The notes: generated by a model not told the origin, from the sequence alone. Positions 1-9,592 are shown, numbered from the stretch's first letter. The stretch is DNA of 64,000 nucleotides from Salinisphaera sp. (GCA_027858915.1 JAQIBT010000055.1:1-64000); one strand, 5' to 3'. Made by a program: numbers and translations.

Positions 1-162
1 CCCACAGCCGAGATCGAGTAACCGATCGTCGGCGGATAATGGCAGGCGCGCGATCGTCTCGCGTGTGGTCGCCTCGATGTAGAACGACCACTTCGAATCA
101 TAACGACTCGCCAGTTGCGTATATTCCTTTACAAGGCAGTCTTGCCGGATTTCCGATTTCAT
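1..162 (-). CDS. SAM-dependent methyltransferase, N-terminal part (cut by window edge)
   Basis: Reading leftward from an ATG at 162 gives 54 codons open to the window edge. The end of the visible part is LLDLGCG, the class I methyltransferase motif I glycine-rich SAM-binding loop. The start before it (EYTQLASRYDSKW) resembles the N-terminus of UbiE/ArsM-like methyltransferases. It is the last visible gene of the leftward copper run and starts about 95 bp after the broken P-type ATPase. The substrate cannot be judged because the catalytic part lies outside the window. Confidence 0.75.
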   Translation of the reverse strand, partial: MKSEIRQDCLVKEYTQLASRYDSKWSFYIEATTRETIARLPLSADDRLLDLGCG

Positions 163-256
163 TGGGCTCGACCCCGTGTTCGTGACATTCGACCGGACAC
201 ACAGCGCGCCCCAAGTCGGTTCACGCCCGGGTGACAGGATGCGCGCGCTAAGCCGG

Positions 257-2658
257 TCAAAGGCCGATCCGCCGCAACCGCAGCGCATTGCTGATCACCG
301 AGACCGAGGAAAAACTCATCGCAGCGGCAGCCAACATGGGCGAGAGCAGCGCGCCGAAGATCGGGTACAGCACGCCCGCGGCCACTGGCACGCCGGCGCC
401 GTTGTAAATGAACGCGAAGAACAGGTTTTGGCGGATACTGCGCATGGACTGCTCGGACAGTCGGCGCGCCTTGGCGATGCCGCGCAGGTCGCCTTTGACG
501 AGTGTGATGCGCGCACTCTCCATGGCCACGTCGGTGCACCCATGGCGATGCCGACATCGGCCCTCGCCAGCGCCGGGGCATCGTTGACGCCGTCGCCGGC
601 CATCGCCACTTTGCGGCCCTCACCCTGCAGCTTCTCCACCAGGGCATGCTTGTCCTCCGGCAATGCGCCGGCGTGGACTTCATCGATGCCGAGCTGTTCG
701 GCCACGGCGCGGGCAGTAGCCTCGCTGTCGCCGGTCAGCATGATGATGCGCAGGCCGGCTTCGTGCAGGATGCGCACGGCCTCGGCGGTGGATTCCTTGA
801 TGGGGTCGGCGACCGCGACCAGTCCGGCGATGCGACCGTCGACGGCGGCAAGCATGACGGTTTCGCCCTGGCCGCGACGCTGTTCGGCTGCATGGGCCAG
901 GGCGCCTGCATCGATGCCGCTGTCCGACATCAACCGGGCATTGCCGATCAGGACCGGCTGACCGGCGACCGTGCCGCGCACCCCCTTGCCGGTGATGGAC
1001 TCGAAGTCGACCGCCTGCGGCAGCGTAACGCCGCGCTCGCCGGCGCCGTCGACGAGCGCTCGGGCCAGCGGATGTTCGCTGGCCTTCTCCAGCGCGGCCA
1101 CCCAGCCGAGTAGCTCGTTTTCGTCGAAGCCTTCGGCGGTTTCCACCGCCACCAGCTTCGGCTTGCCCTCGGTCAAGGTACCGGTCTTGTCGACCAGCAG
1201 CGTATCCACCTGCTCCATCAGCTCCAGGGCCTCGGCGTCGCGGATGAGCACGCCCTCGCGCGCGCCGCGGCCCACGCCGACCATCACCGACATGGGCGTG
1301 GCCAGGCCAAGCGCGCAGGGGCAGGCGATGATCAGTACCGAAATCGCCGCTACCAGCGCATAGGCCAGCGACGGCGCCGGGCCGACCAACGCCCAGACGA
1401 TGAAAGCGACAATGGCGGTGGTCACTACGGCGGGTACGAAGATGCCGGCCACTTTGTCAGCCAGGCCCTGGATCGGCGCGCGCGAACGCTGGGCGGCGGC
1501 CACCATGTCCACGATGCGCGCCAGCACCGTGTCGTCGCCCACCTGGGCGGCAGCCATCACGAAGCCGCCGGTCTGGTTGACGGTGCCGCCGGTGACGTCG
1601 TCGCCGACGGTCTTTTCCTGCGGGATAGGCTCGCCGGTGATCATCGACTCGTCGATGGTCGAGCGGCCTTCGACGATCTCGCCGTCCACCGGCACTTTTT
1701 CACCGGGCCGCACGCGCAGGCGGTCGCCGGTTTTCAACATATCGAGCGAAACGTCTTGTTCTTCGCCGTCGGCCTTGATGCGGTGGGCGTTGGGCGGCGC
1801 CAGATCCAGCAGAGACTTGAGCGCCTGCGAGGTCTGGCCGCGGGCGCGGGCCTCCATGACCTGGCCGAGCAGAATCAGCGTGATGATCACCGCCGCGGCT
1901 TCGAAGTAGATCGGCGCGTGGCCGGCACCGCTCTTGAAGGCGGCAGGCAGCAGCTCGGGCAGCAACAACGCGAAAATGGAGAAACCGTAAGCCGCGCCGA
2001 CGCCGAGCGCGATCAGCGTCCACATGTTGGGGCTGGCGTTGACCACCGACTTCCAGCCGCGGGCAAAGGCGAAGCCGCCGCAATAGACGACCACCGGCGT
2101 GGCGAGAATGAACTGCAGCCAGCCGAAAGCGGGTCCGAAGAAGGCGCGAAGGCCCAACCCCGGTATCATCTCGCCCATGGCCAGCAACAGCACCGCCGCG
2201 GACAGCGGCACACTGATCCAGAGGCGCCGGGTCATGGTCTTGAGTTCCGGATCTGGCTCGTTGCCGGAGACGGTCATCGGCTCCAGCGCCATACCGCACT
2301 TGGGGCAGTCGCCCGGTTCCTCTTGCACGATTTCCGGGTGCATCGGGCAGGTGTACTGGGTCTGGCGTTTCGGCGGGCCCGAGGCCTCCAGCGCCATGCC
2401 GCATTTCGGGCAGTCGCCGGGCGCGTCCTGTTCGACCTCCGGATGCATGGGGCAGGTATAGGTGGCGCCCGCCGAAGATGGCCGCTCGTCGGCCGGCTCG
2501 GGATTCAGAAATTTTGCCGGGTTCGCTGCAAAGCGGTCGTGACAGCCCGCGCTGCAGAAATAGTAGGTCGTGCCTGCGTGTTCGTGGCTCCGTGTCGTAG
2601 CGGGATCGACGGTCATGCCGCAGACCGAATCTTTTATCGGTGTCTCATTGCTGCTCAT
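257..2658 (-). pseudogene. copA-like: Cu(I)-type P1B ATPase with YHS and HMBD domains, frameshifted
   Basis: This was a copper-exporting P1B-1 ATPase. From the N-terminus it has a YHS domain (about residues 15-56), two heavy-metal-binding repeats (YTCPMHPE...CPKCGMALE, about 71-96 and 106-132), [10 protein letters not shown] near residue 452 and DKTGTLTEG. The C-terminal part has [11 protein letters not shown] and [14 protein letters not shown], the P1B-1 transmembrane metal-site signature. The frame breaks at about 530-537 in the hinge motif: VGIAMG should continue TGTDVAMES, but the sequence reads GGTGCACCGACGTGG, about four bases short. The rest ([13 protein letters not shown] to the stop at 257) continues in another frame. 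An ATG at 2673 is possible, but the one at 2658 has GGAG at better spacing. Either the gene is a recent pseudogene or there is a sequencing error. It lies directly behind the multicopper oxidase. Confidence 0.88.
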
Positions 2659-2751
2659 GGCTGTCTTCTCCATTGCTCCAGGCAGCGTTGCTTCGCGCGA
2701 CTTTGGGGCCCGGCGCAGCGCGGCGGCGCAACCACGTGACGCCTTGCAAGG

Positions 2752-4305
2752 TCATGCCCGGACTCGGTAATAGCGCATCATGCCGTGGTCCCCATGTTCC
2801 ATGTTGTGGCAGTGATAGAGATAGAGACCGTCGAAATCAGTGAAGGTCAGTGCGATGCGGACACGCTCGCCGGGAAGGACCAGGACGGTGTCGAGCAGGC
2901 CGGCATCCACCAGCCCAGCATCGAGGCCGGTCCAACCGCGCTGGCCGCCGCGCTTTCTGCGCTCGATCACCGCAAACTGTAGGCCGTGCACGTGCATGGG
3001 GTGCGGCATCATGCTGTCGTTGACGAATTCCCAGATTTCGGTATCGCCGAGGGTCACGATTTCGTCGTCGGCCACGACGGCGCCTTGGAATTGGCGACCA
3101 TTGATGGAAAAGCCGCTCATCATTTCCATTCGCAAGTCGAAAGTGCGTATCGGGGTAGCCGGGGTTGTGGAAGGCGTTTTCAAGTTGGGGTCTAAAGCCT
3201 TGGGCAGCGGCGGACCCTTGTCCGTGCGACGCGTGACGCGCAAGGGCACCAATTCGAATCGGGCGCCCGCGGGCAAAGCGGCGGCGCCATCCATCATGCC
3301 GGAGTTGTAAGCGTCGCTGATCAGAGTGAGTTGATCGCCAACTTTGGCGTCGGACAGATCGACCCACAAATCAATACGCTGTCCGGGGGTCAGCGTGACA
3401 TAGGGTCGTTGTTCCGGTGCGCCGAGCAGGCCCCCGCCGGTGCCTATGACGGTCACCGGGCGTCCGTCGCTCCAGGCCAGCTTGTAGATGCGCGCGTTGG
3501 AACCGTTGAGAATCCGCAGACGATAGGGGCGGGTGCCGACCTCGCGGGTCGTCGGGGGATAATCGTTGACCAGAACGCGATCACCGAAAAAGCCGCGCAT
3601 CATCGATCGCATGCCGCCGACAAAAGTCAGCTCGTTATCGCCGGCAAACGTTCGATCCTGCAGGACCAGAATGAGCTCTTGATCGCCGGCGGGCAGATTG
3701 AGCGCGCGCTCGGTGTCGTCCTCGATGATCAACGGCCCGGCCAGCCCGGCATAGCTTTGAAAGCCGACGCGGCCGCCGTTAGGGCCGTGCGGATGCGGGT
3801 GGTACCAGTACAACCCGGCGCGGTCGACCACGTCGAAGGCCACCGTCATATCCTCGCCTGGCTTGATCGGAAGGCGGGGCTGGCCGTCGACGTCCGACGG
3901 GACGTGCAGGCCATGCCAGTGGACCGTCGTGTCCTCGGACAGCCGGTTTTCCAGCCGCGCGCGTACACGCTGGCCCCGGCGCAGCCGGATCAGCGGTCCA
4001 GGATAGCTTCCGCTGACTGAGGTCAGCGTGTCTTGCGGGCCCCGAGTCAAGGCAGCGGTATAACGCCAGACCTTGCTGGGCGCGCCCGGCAGTATCGATA
4101 CAGTGTCGGGTTCAGCGCGCAGCCGGAAGTCCACGTCGAACGGCCCGTTTGTGATGCGCTGAGGCGGCGCCGCACGTTTGTCGTCCGCGGCGATCGCCTC
4201 TGTATTGTAGGCGGCAAGCAAAGACGCGGGAGATAGAATCGACACGCCGGCAAGGCCGCCGATATGGCCCAGCAATTGTCGGCGTTTTTTATCGATACGC
4301 TTCAT
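2752..4305 (-). CDS. Multicopper oxidase (CueO/CopA-like, Tat-exported)
   Basis: 517 aa. A periplasmic laccase-type oxidase, probably oxidising Cu(I) in copper detoxification. The N-terminus has a twin-arginine-like KKRRQLLG followed by a hydrophobic stretch, as in Tat signal peptides. All four copper ligand blocks are present: HWHGLHVP (about 127), WYHPHPHG (about 170), HPMHVHGLQF (about 437) and HCHNMEHGDHGM (about 497-508), the last with the type 1 Cys and axial Met. There is no long Met-rich insert like that of E. coli CueO. It lies 27 bp downstream of lgt and upstream of the broken Cu ATPase, in the leftward copper run. Confidence 0.93.
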   Translation of the reverse strand: MKRIDKKRRQLLGHIGGLAGVSILSPASLLAAYNTEAIAADDKRAAPPQRITNGPFDVDFRLRAEPDTVSILPGAPSKVWRYTAALTRGPQDTLTSVSGSYPGPLIRLRRGQRVRARLENRLSEDTTVHWHGLHVPSDVDGQPRLPIKPGEDMTVAFDVVDRAGLYWYHPHPHGPNGGRVGFQSYAGLAGPLIIEDDTERALNLPAGDQELILVLQDRTFAGDNELTFVGGMRSMMRGFFGDRVLVNDYPPTTREVGTRPYRLRILNGSNARIYKLAWSDGRPVTVIGTGGGLLGAPEQRPYVTLTPGQRIDLWVDLSDAKVGDQLTLISDAYNSGMMDGAAALPAGARFELVPLRVTRRTDKGPPLPKALDPNLKTPSTTPATPIRTFDLRMEMMSGFSINGRQFQGAVVADDEIVTLGDTEIWEFVNDSMMPHPMHVHGLQFAVIERRKRGGQRGWTGLDAGLVDAGLLDTVLVLPGERVRIALTFTDFDGLYLYHCHNMEHGDHGMMRYYRVRA

Positions 4306-4332
4306 GCGATGTGCTCCTGGGCGTCGGCTTGG

Positions 4333-5187
4333 CTATTCATCACGTTGAATCGTCCGAGCGTGTTGATAACGCTGCGGCCCGAAGCCGGCGTGCTTATTCA
4401 CAGCACCTGCACGTAGCCGGTAAGCGACGAGAATGATGATCAGGCCCGCGACGATCATCGGCGCCGAATAGACTTGGCCCAGCGTCATCCAGCCGAACGC
4501 GACGAAGCCCGCAAACGGGTCCGGCTGACGAAAGAATTCCAGGAAGAACCGAAAACAGCCATAACCCAGCAGGAACGCGCCGGAAACCGCCATGCGCGGA
4601 CGAGGCTTGCGTGCGTATACCCACAGAATGGCGAATAGCGCCACCCCCTCGAGAGCGGCTTCGTAGAGCTCCGACGGGTGGCGCGGCAGCCTATCGACGT
4701 GCGGATAGATCATCGCCCACGGCACGTCGGTGACGCGCCCGTAAAGCTCGCCGTTAATGAAGTTACCGATACGCCCGAAAAACAGCCCGATAGGGACGAT
4801 CGGGGCGACGAAGTCGGTCACGTCGAAGAAATGTTTGTGGGTGCGCCGGGCGAACCAGGCCGACGCGACGAATACGCCCAGCATTCCGCCGTGGAACGAC
4901 ATCCCGCCGTCCCATACATAAAACACATGTAACGGATGGGCGAAGAAATAGCCCGGTTGATAGAACAGTACATAGCCGAGCCGGCCACCCAGCACCACGC
5001 CGAGCACGACATAAAACAGGAAGTCGCCGACCTCTTCGCGCGTCCAGCGTATATGCGCCAGTTGCGTGCGACGAACCGCCAGGGCCCAGCCGAGCAGAAA
5101 GCTGAGCAGATACATCAGGCCGTACCAGTGCACCGCCAAGGGGCCCACTGAAAAAGCGACTGGATTGACCGACGGGTGTATGAACAT
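4333..5187 (-). CDS. lgt: Prolipoprotein diacylglyceryl transferase
   Basis: 284 aa, normal family length. This integral membrane enzyme moves diacylglycerol from phosphatidylglycerol to the lipobox cysteine of prolipoproteins. Visible family features are several membrane segments, HWYGLMYLLSF near the N-terminus, DGGMSFHGGMLG, the signature GRIGNFINGELYGR and HPSELYEA. Its place inside a copper operon suggests an accessory copy carried with the island rather than the housekeeping gene. Such copies are known in copper islands of other proteobacteria. No lipoprotein gene is adjacent, so its specific client is unclear. Confidence 0.95.
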   Translation of the reverse strand: MFIHPSVNPVAFSVGPLAVHWYGLMYLLSFLLGWALAVRRTQLAHIRWTREEVGDFLFYVVLGVVLGGRLGYVLFYQPGYFFAHPLHVFYVWDGGMSFHGGMLGVFVASAWFARRTHKHFFDVTDFVAPIVPIGLFFGRIGNFINGELYGRVTDVPWAMIYPHVDRLPRHPSELYEAALEGVALFAILWVYARKPRPRMAVSGAFLLGYGCFRFFLEFFRQPDPFAGFVAFGWMTLGQVYSAPMIVAGLIIILVAYRLRAGAVNKHAGFGPQRYQHARTIQRDE

Positions 5188-5340
5188 GGGCGTTTTGATC
5201 GCGTTATGGGTGAAAGCTAAAGGATTCGTCGGTGAATCCGATCCGGATGATGCATGCCGAAGTGGTGTTCGGCGGTTCGCGGTTCAGGTTGGCACTGCAT
5301 TGCACAGCGGCTGTCAGCAGTCGACGTTCGTTGGGCCGAT

Positions 5341-5586
5341 CTATCGAGGGTTGTTACGCAGGTACTTGATCAGCGCCAGAATGGCGAGCACGAGTAGAAC
5401 GATGACGAGCAGCGCGAACAGTATCCCGACGATCATCATGGGACCGCCCATCATCCCGCATTGCATCATCGAGCCGCCCGTCACACCGGAATCGCCCATT
5501 CGGCCGGGGCCTGTCTGAGCGGCGGCCGGTGCCACGACGCTTGCCATCACAAGCAGGGTCAAGAGGGTTGCGTTGAGTTGTTTCAT
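5341..5586 (-). CDS. Small Met-rich membrane protein
   Basis: 81 aa from the ATG at 5586, which follows an AAGGAA ribosome-binding site; a longer 100-aa reading from 5643 lacks one. It has a signal-peptide-like start (LLTLLVMASVVAPAAA), a short Gly/Met stretch with MMQCGMMGGPMM and one strong membrane helix (about 52-72), ending in a basic KYLRNNPR. No family is recognised. The Met/Cys cluster just outside the helix would suit Cu(I) binding, which is an inference from composition and from its place between the peroxiredoxin and lgt in the copper run. Confidence 0.65.
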   Translation of the reverse strand: MKQLNATLLTLLVMASVVAPAAAQTGPGRMGDSGVTGGSMMQCGMMGGPMMIVGILFALLVIVLLVLAILALIKYLRNNPR

Positions 5587-5763
5587 GCGGCTGTTTCCTT
5601 GTTCTATGGGCTCGAATGATTTTTCTGGGCGGTGCGCTTGCATGGCGAGCCGTTGTGCAAACGATCCGAAACGTTCAAGCGAATCAAGCGCGCCCTTACT
5701 GTGAGTCCAATGTCGAGCAAAGCCCCGGTCACGAGCACGTCACCGGGATCTTGGCGTCGCCGC

Positions 5764-6399
5764 CTACTTATTCGGCTGCCGAGTCATGCGCAGATAGGGC
5801 TTGAGTTCGTTCCAGCCGGCCGGGAAGAGCTTCTTCGCCTCTTCGTTGGACAGTGCGGGTGACACAATCACGTCATCGCCGTCCTGCCAGTTCGCCGGCG
5901 TGGCCACCTTGTAGTTGTCGGTCAACTGCAACGAATCGATGACGCGCAGGATCTCGTCGAAATTGCGCCCGGCGCTCTTCGGGTAGGTCAGCGTCATGCG
6001 GATCTTCTTGTTTGAGTCGATGATGAACACGCTACGCACCGTCGACGTGTCACCCGCGTTCGGATGGATCATGTCGTAGAGTTCGGCAACCTTGCGATCC
6101 GAATCGCCGATGATCGGAAAATTCACGGCCTGACCCTGGGTTTCCTCGATATCCGATGACCAGCGCTTGTGGTCCTCCACCGTGTCCACCGAGACCACGA
6201 TCGCTTTTACACGGCGCTTGGCAAACTGTTCCTGGAGGCCGCCGACCGCGCCTAATTCGGTGGTGCACACCGGCGTGAAATCGGCCGGGTGAGACATCAA
6301 CATGCCCCAGCCGTCGCCGAGCCAGTCGTGAAAATCGATCTCGCCTTCGGTGGTGTCGGCGGTGAAATTGGGGGCGGTATCGCCCAGTCGTAAACTCAT
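5764..6399 (-). CDS. 1-Cys peroxiredoxin (Prx6/AhpC-TSA family)
   Basis: 211 aa from ATG 6399, with AAGGAG seven bases upstream; an ATG at 6402 is also possible. It reduces peroxides through the peroxidatic cysteine in HPADFTPVCTTELG (Cys45). Prx6-type features are the long C-terminal extension (WQDGDDVIV...LFPAGWNELKPYLRMT) and the lack of a clear resolving cysteine. In a copper operon it would counter peroxide stress caused by Cu(I). That role is inferred from context. Confidence 0.92.
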   Translation of the reverse strand: MSLRLGDTAPNFTADTTEGEIDFHDWLGDGWGMLMSHPADFTPVCTTELGAVGGLQEQFAKRRVKAIVVSVDTVEDHKRWSSDIEETQGQAVNFPIIGDSDRKVAELYDMIHPNAGDTSTVRSVFIIDSNKKIRMTLTYPKSAGRNFDEILRVIDSLQLTDNYKVATPANWQDGDDVIVSPALSNEEAKKLFPAGWNELKPYLRMTRQPNK

Positions 6400-6472
6400 C
6401 ATTGATCTCCTTGGTTGAAAAATCCGGCTGCAAGCGGCCACTCACTTCGAGTGGCCGCTTTCGGCAACAGGG

Positions 6473-6769
6473 TCAGCTTTTCTCGGCGCTGCCCTTACTG
6501 CTGTTGGATTTTTCCATCGTGGTCTGCATCATCTTGTTGCAGGTGGCCATCATCTCGTTCATCTGGGTCATCATTTTCATCATGGGCATTTGGCCGTCGC
6601 CCATCATGCCTTTGCCCTGACCCATGCCGTTGTGGCCCTGCATCATCTGTCCCATCGAGCCGGAGTCCGTCGGCTTGTCGCCCTGGGTGGCAGCGAACAG
6701 GGCGGGCGATGCCGCGAACGAAGCCGCGACGAGCGTGGCAGCCGTGAGGTGTTTCAGTGTCTTACGCAT
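6473..6769 (-). CDS. Secreted Met-rich small protein
   Basis: 98 aa from ATG 6769, preceded by AAGGAGATCGACC. An N-terminal signal peptide (KHLTAATLVAASFAASPALFAA) is followed by a short exported chain that is about one fifth methionine (GQMMQGHNGMGQGKGMMGDG, MPMMKMMTQMNEMM). One cysteine is in MATCNKM. No named family is recognised. The composition matches periplasmic Cu(I)-binding proteins, so a copper-buffering role is a reasonable inference. Its start overlaps the end of the upstream small membrane protein by 8 bp, indicating co-translation. Confidence 0.72.
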   Translation of the reverse strand: MRKTLKHLTAATLVAASFAASPALFAATQGDKPTDSGSMGQMMQGHNGMGQGKGMMGDGQMPMMKMMTQMNEMMATCNKMMQTTMEKSNSSKGSAEKS

Positions 6770-7103
6770 GGTCGATCTCCTTGGTATGGGGTTTTGACGG
6801 TCCCGACAGCAAGGCGGGCTTGCTGAGGGCATTGGGATCTTGCGTCTCGGCGGCCTGCTCTTTCTTGGAGCAGGATTTCATGTTTTTCATACAGAAGCCC
6901 ATCATGATCAGGCACGGCAGCGTGCTGAGCAGAATGGGCAGAGCGCCGACCGCGGCCAGCCAGTTCCAGCCGAAGGCCAGACCGAGCCCTACGATGGCGA
7001 TACCGCCGAGCAACAGGCGTTGACGCTTGATCCAGCGCACCGCCGGATGGCTTGTGTCGGTGGCTGAGCCGGATCCATTGGTTTGATTACTAGAGCACGA
7101 CAT
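6762..7103 (-). CDS. Small membrane protein, Cys-rich tail, unknown function
   Basis: 113 aa. Two membrane helices (about 28-45 and 48-68) are followed by a Cys/Met segment, LPCLIMMGFCMKNMKSCSKK, then a hydrophilic tail. The start MSCSSNQ also carries a cysteine. I do not recognise the family. The four cysteines at the membrane boundary resemble a soft-metal site. Its 3' end overlaps the start of the Met-rich secreted protein, so the two are likely made together. Confidence 0.6.
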   Translation of the reverse strand: MSCSSNQTNGSGSATDTSHPAVRWIKRQRLLLGGIAIVGLGLAFGWNWLAAVGALPILLSTLPCLIMMGFCMKNMKSCSKKEQAAETQDPNALSKPALLSGPSKPHTKEIDHA

Positions 7104-7136
7104 TAGGTGTCCCTCTCAAGATTTGTGTAGGGCGAT

Positions 7137-7577
7137 TTAAAACGTGGCATAGACGTCGCCGCTGAGCGTGCGAACCACGAACGGGCCTTGTTTCTTGCCT
7201 GGCATGCCGGGTGTGCCGGCCGGCATACCCGGCAGGGATATGCCCTTGATGTCGGGTTGCTCGCGTAACAGCTTGGCGATCGCGGGTTCCGGCGCATGAC
7301 CGACGACGACATAATGGCCAATCAGCATCGTATGGCAGGACGCGAGCTTGGGCGGGACGCCATGCTTTTCGTTGAAACCGGCCAAGTCGTCGGTATCGAT
7401 CACCTTGACGTCATAGCCTTTGTTGTCGAGGTACGCCGCATACTGCTCGCAGCACATGCAGCCTGGGTTGTGATACAGGCTGACTTTCACCGGTGCGGCC
7501 AACGCGTTACCGGCAAAAATCGACGTCAAAACGAGCAGCGACAGCAACGCCGTGGCTTTTTTCAGATATAACTTCAT
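7137..7577 (-). CDS. DUF411 family periplasmic metal-binding protein
   Basis: 146 aa. It has a signal peptide (residues 1-28 ending ALA) and then a DUF411 domain: HNPGCMCCEQYAAYL with Cys40, Cys42 and Cys43, KLASCHTMLIGHYVVVGHAP, and LPGMPAGTPGMPG. DUF411 proteins occur widely in copper resistance clusters and are thought to bind metal through the CxCC motif. The thioredoxin-like layout would also allow a thiol role. It sits between two small exported proteins of the copper run. Confidence 0.9.
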   Translation of the reverse strand: MKLYLKKATALLSLLVLTSIFAGNALAAPVKVSLYHNPGCMCCEQYAAYLDNKGYDVKVIDTDDLAGFNEKHGVPPKLASCHTMLIGHYVVVGHAPEPAIAKLLREQPDIKGISLPGMPAGTPGMPGKKQGPFVVRTLSGDVYATF

Positions 7578-7753
7578 TGGGGAATAACTCCACGTGACGT
7601 GATTTGAGGCGACGTCCGAGGGGGCGGCACGTGGGAGCGCCTACGAAAACGCAGGTCTGGACCACATCACCGCACGTCCAGCCGATGCGTCGTAACGCGA
7701 TCTTAGGCAGGACGTGTAAAACCCGGACGCGAGGCGCAAAAGCGCCCGTCAGG

Positions 7754-8083
7754 TCAAGCGTGGGTATATCGCGGTGGGAAGGGGTCAGGCCCCTGGAGCA
7801 GGCGGCCCGAGTGCACGCGCAGATAAAATACCGGCGCCACGCGCTCAGGCGACACCAGCGCTACGGTCGACACAGCGATAGCCGTCGTCGTTGCACAAAC
7901 GGACACAACACAAGCGGTTGTCATCGTGCTCGAAGGCGGCTGGCTCGTGGGATCGGCCTGGCAGAGCGTGCAATCTTTGGACGGACTGTGCGAAGGCATC
8001 GACCACGCCATCACCGCCGGGCTAGCCAGCACGCCGCTGAGCATCAGCGTTGCGATCAGGAGATGGATGATTACGCGCTTCAC
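7754..8083 (-). CDS. Small exported protein, unknown
   Basis: About 109 aa if it starts at the GTG at 8083 (VKRVIIHLLIATLMLSGVLA), which gives a clean signal peptide; a longer frame from 8167 adds a hydrophilic leader. The mature part has a CTLC motif (SKDCTLCQADP) and a second hydrophobic stretch, ending RLLQGPDPFPPRYTHA. The Cys pair plus Pro-rich tail recalls the short DUF2946-type proteins of metal clusters, but the match is weak and the function unknown. It overlaps the methyltransferase end region only if the long start is used. Confidence 0.5.
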   Translation of the reverse strand: MKRVIIHLLIATLMLSGVLASPAVMAWSMPSHSPSKDCTLCQADPTSQPPSSTMTTACVVSVCATTTAIAVSTVALVSPERVAPVFYLRVHSGRLLQGPDPFPPRYTHA

Positions 8084-8163
8084 GTTCGGAGTATAGGGGC
8101 TCGATCGAGCGGTTACAATACGGTCATTGGATGCGCGCTGGTCAAATGTTTTCGGGTGGGGCG

Positions 8164-8778
8164 TCATTTACCGACGGCTCGCCCCTGGTAAATAAATGCC
8201 ATCGGTTTCGGCCCTTTCATATAGCCGGTTTCGAGTTGCTTGATGTCGAATCCGCCGTGCTCGATAAGCATCTCCATGGGGCGGTTCAGGTGGCAACCGC
8301 CGCTGATTTTCGACCACACGGGCGTCAAGCGATCCTGCCATTGCCTAACCTTGTCTTCCGGCCCCAAGCCATGTTCGACGAACAGCAGCTGCCCGCCCGG
8401 TTTGAGCACGCGTCGCATCTCAGCCAGCGCCTGTGGCGCCTGCGGTATGGTGCAGAGTGTCCACGTCGTCACCACCGTGTCGATGCTGTGATCATCGAGC
8501 GGAATCGCCTCGGCCGATCCTTCGATAAAGCTCACCGGCAAAGCCGACCCGGCGGCCGAGGTTCGCGCCATCGCGATCAGCCGCGGTGAGGGCTCCAGGC
8601 CCTGGATTTCGTGCACATCAAGTGAGTAAAAAGGCAGATTGAGACCGGAGCCGATACCGATTTCCAACACATGGCCCTGCGCCATGGCGACAACACGCTT
8701 ACGATATGGCAGCAAATGTTGATTACGCATCGACAGATGGCACAGTCTCGGCAAAATGATGTCGTTGTAGAAACTCAT
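8164..8778 (-). CDS. Class I SAM-dependent methyltransferase
   Basis: 204 aa from ATG 8778 (MSFYNDIILPRLCHLSM); upstream in-frame codons lack family similarity. Motif I is VLEIGIGSGLNLPFY, followed by GLEPSPRLIAMAR, the acidic IDTVVTTWTLCTI and EMRRVLKPGGQLLFVEHG. This is the UbiE/Methyltransf_11 group. Similar genes recur in metal-resistance clusters, but the substrate is not known from sequence. It lies between DUF4396 and the small exported protein in the leftward copper run. Confidence 0.85.
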   Translation of the reverse strand: MSFYNDIILPRLCHLSMRNQHLLPYRKRVVAMAQGHVLEIGIGSGLNLPFYSLDVHEIQGLEPSPRLIAMARTSAAGSALPVSFIEGSAEAIPLDDHSIDTVVTTWTLCTIPQAPQALAEMRRVLKPGGQLLFVEHGLGPEDKVRQWQDRLTPVWSKISGGCHLNRPMEMLIEHGGFDIKQLETGYMKGPKPMAFIYQGRAVGK

Positions 8779-8887
8779 GTGTCCCCAACTATAGGAGCTG
8801 TATAGGCTGGATAAGCACCGATGGCGCCGAAGCACGCGTTGCATGGTTAGCAGCAAGCAGACGCGACTCGACGCTCGGCGGATGGCA

Positions 8888-9592
8888 CTACATCCCGTGC
8901 TTGATGCCACGCTTGATCAGCCACCAGTTTGCGGGATAGGCGGTCGTGAAGCCGATGATCATGGCGATCTGCATCATGAACCAGAAGGTCGCCGATGCCA
9001 CATGGGGTTCTTCGGGCAGCAGCAGCTTAAACGACAACGCGATGAAACCGAACATGCCGATTTCGAACGCCACGAGCGACAGCGTATCGGCCTTGATGGC
9101 ATTGATGAATGCTTTGAAGGGATTGGATTCCCCCATGCTCATCATCGGCAACATCTGGAAGGCGATGCCGAATAGATAGGCGGCAATGAACTCACCCGCG
9201 AAGTGACCCAGTAACAACGACCCGGCCACGGTAAAGCCAGCGAGCGAGACGATCGGGGCCGCGATCGAATCGCCGAGCACGCAGCCGCCGGCACAATGGG
9301 TCACGCCCACGAGTACGCTCAGCGGGAACGGTTTATCGGTATGGCCGCCGGCGTCGGCGTCGGGCCGGCCGAGTCTCTGGTAGACCCACCAGCCGAACAC
9401 GGGTGTGAACAAGCCATTGACTGGCCATGTAACGTTCATGATCTGCATGGGCTGGGGATGACGGATTACGTCCCGCAGAATCGCCAGCCCCGTGGCCACG
9501 CCCAACAGCACAAAAATCCAGGCAATAATTTCCAGTACTTCCACCGCTCGCTCCTTGGTTGCATCGGCGGGCGCTGCCGCAAGATCGATCAC
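8888..9592 (-). CDS. DUF4396 integral membrane protein
   Basis: 234 aa with about six membrane helices. DUF4396 features are VTHCAGGCVLGDSIAAP, ADTLSLVAFEIGMFGF, and the closing FWFMMQIAMIIGF with TAYPANWWLIKRGIKHGM. The HCAGGC motif could bind metal. No biochemical function is established. It is the first gene of the leftward copper run and faces the CsoR operator region, so it is likely copper-regulated. A partial homologue lies at the right edge of the window. Confidence 0.85.
   Translation of the reverse strand: MIDLAAAPADATKERAVEVLEIIAWIFVLLGVATGLAILRDVIRHPQPMQIMNVTWPVNGLFTPVFGWWVYQRLGRPDADAGGHTDKPFPLSVLVGVTHCAGGCVLGDSIAAPIVSLAGFTVAGSLLLGHFAGEFIAAYLFGIAFQMLPMMSMGESNPFKAFINAIKADTLSLVAFEIGMFGFIALSFKLLLPEEPHVASATFWFMMQIAMIIGFTTAYPANWWLIKRGIKHGM

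Noticed and set aside
1756-2739. A 327-codon rightward frame opposite the Cu ATPase
   Set aside because: It is Arg/His-rich shadow sequence with no start signal; the ATPase frame is strongly conserved.
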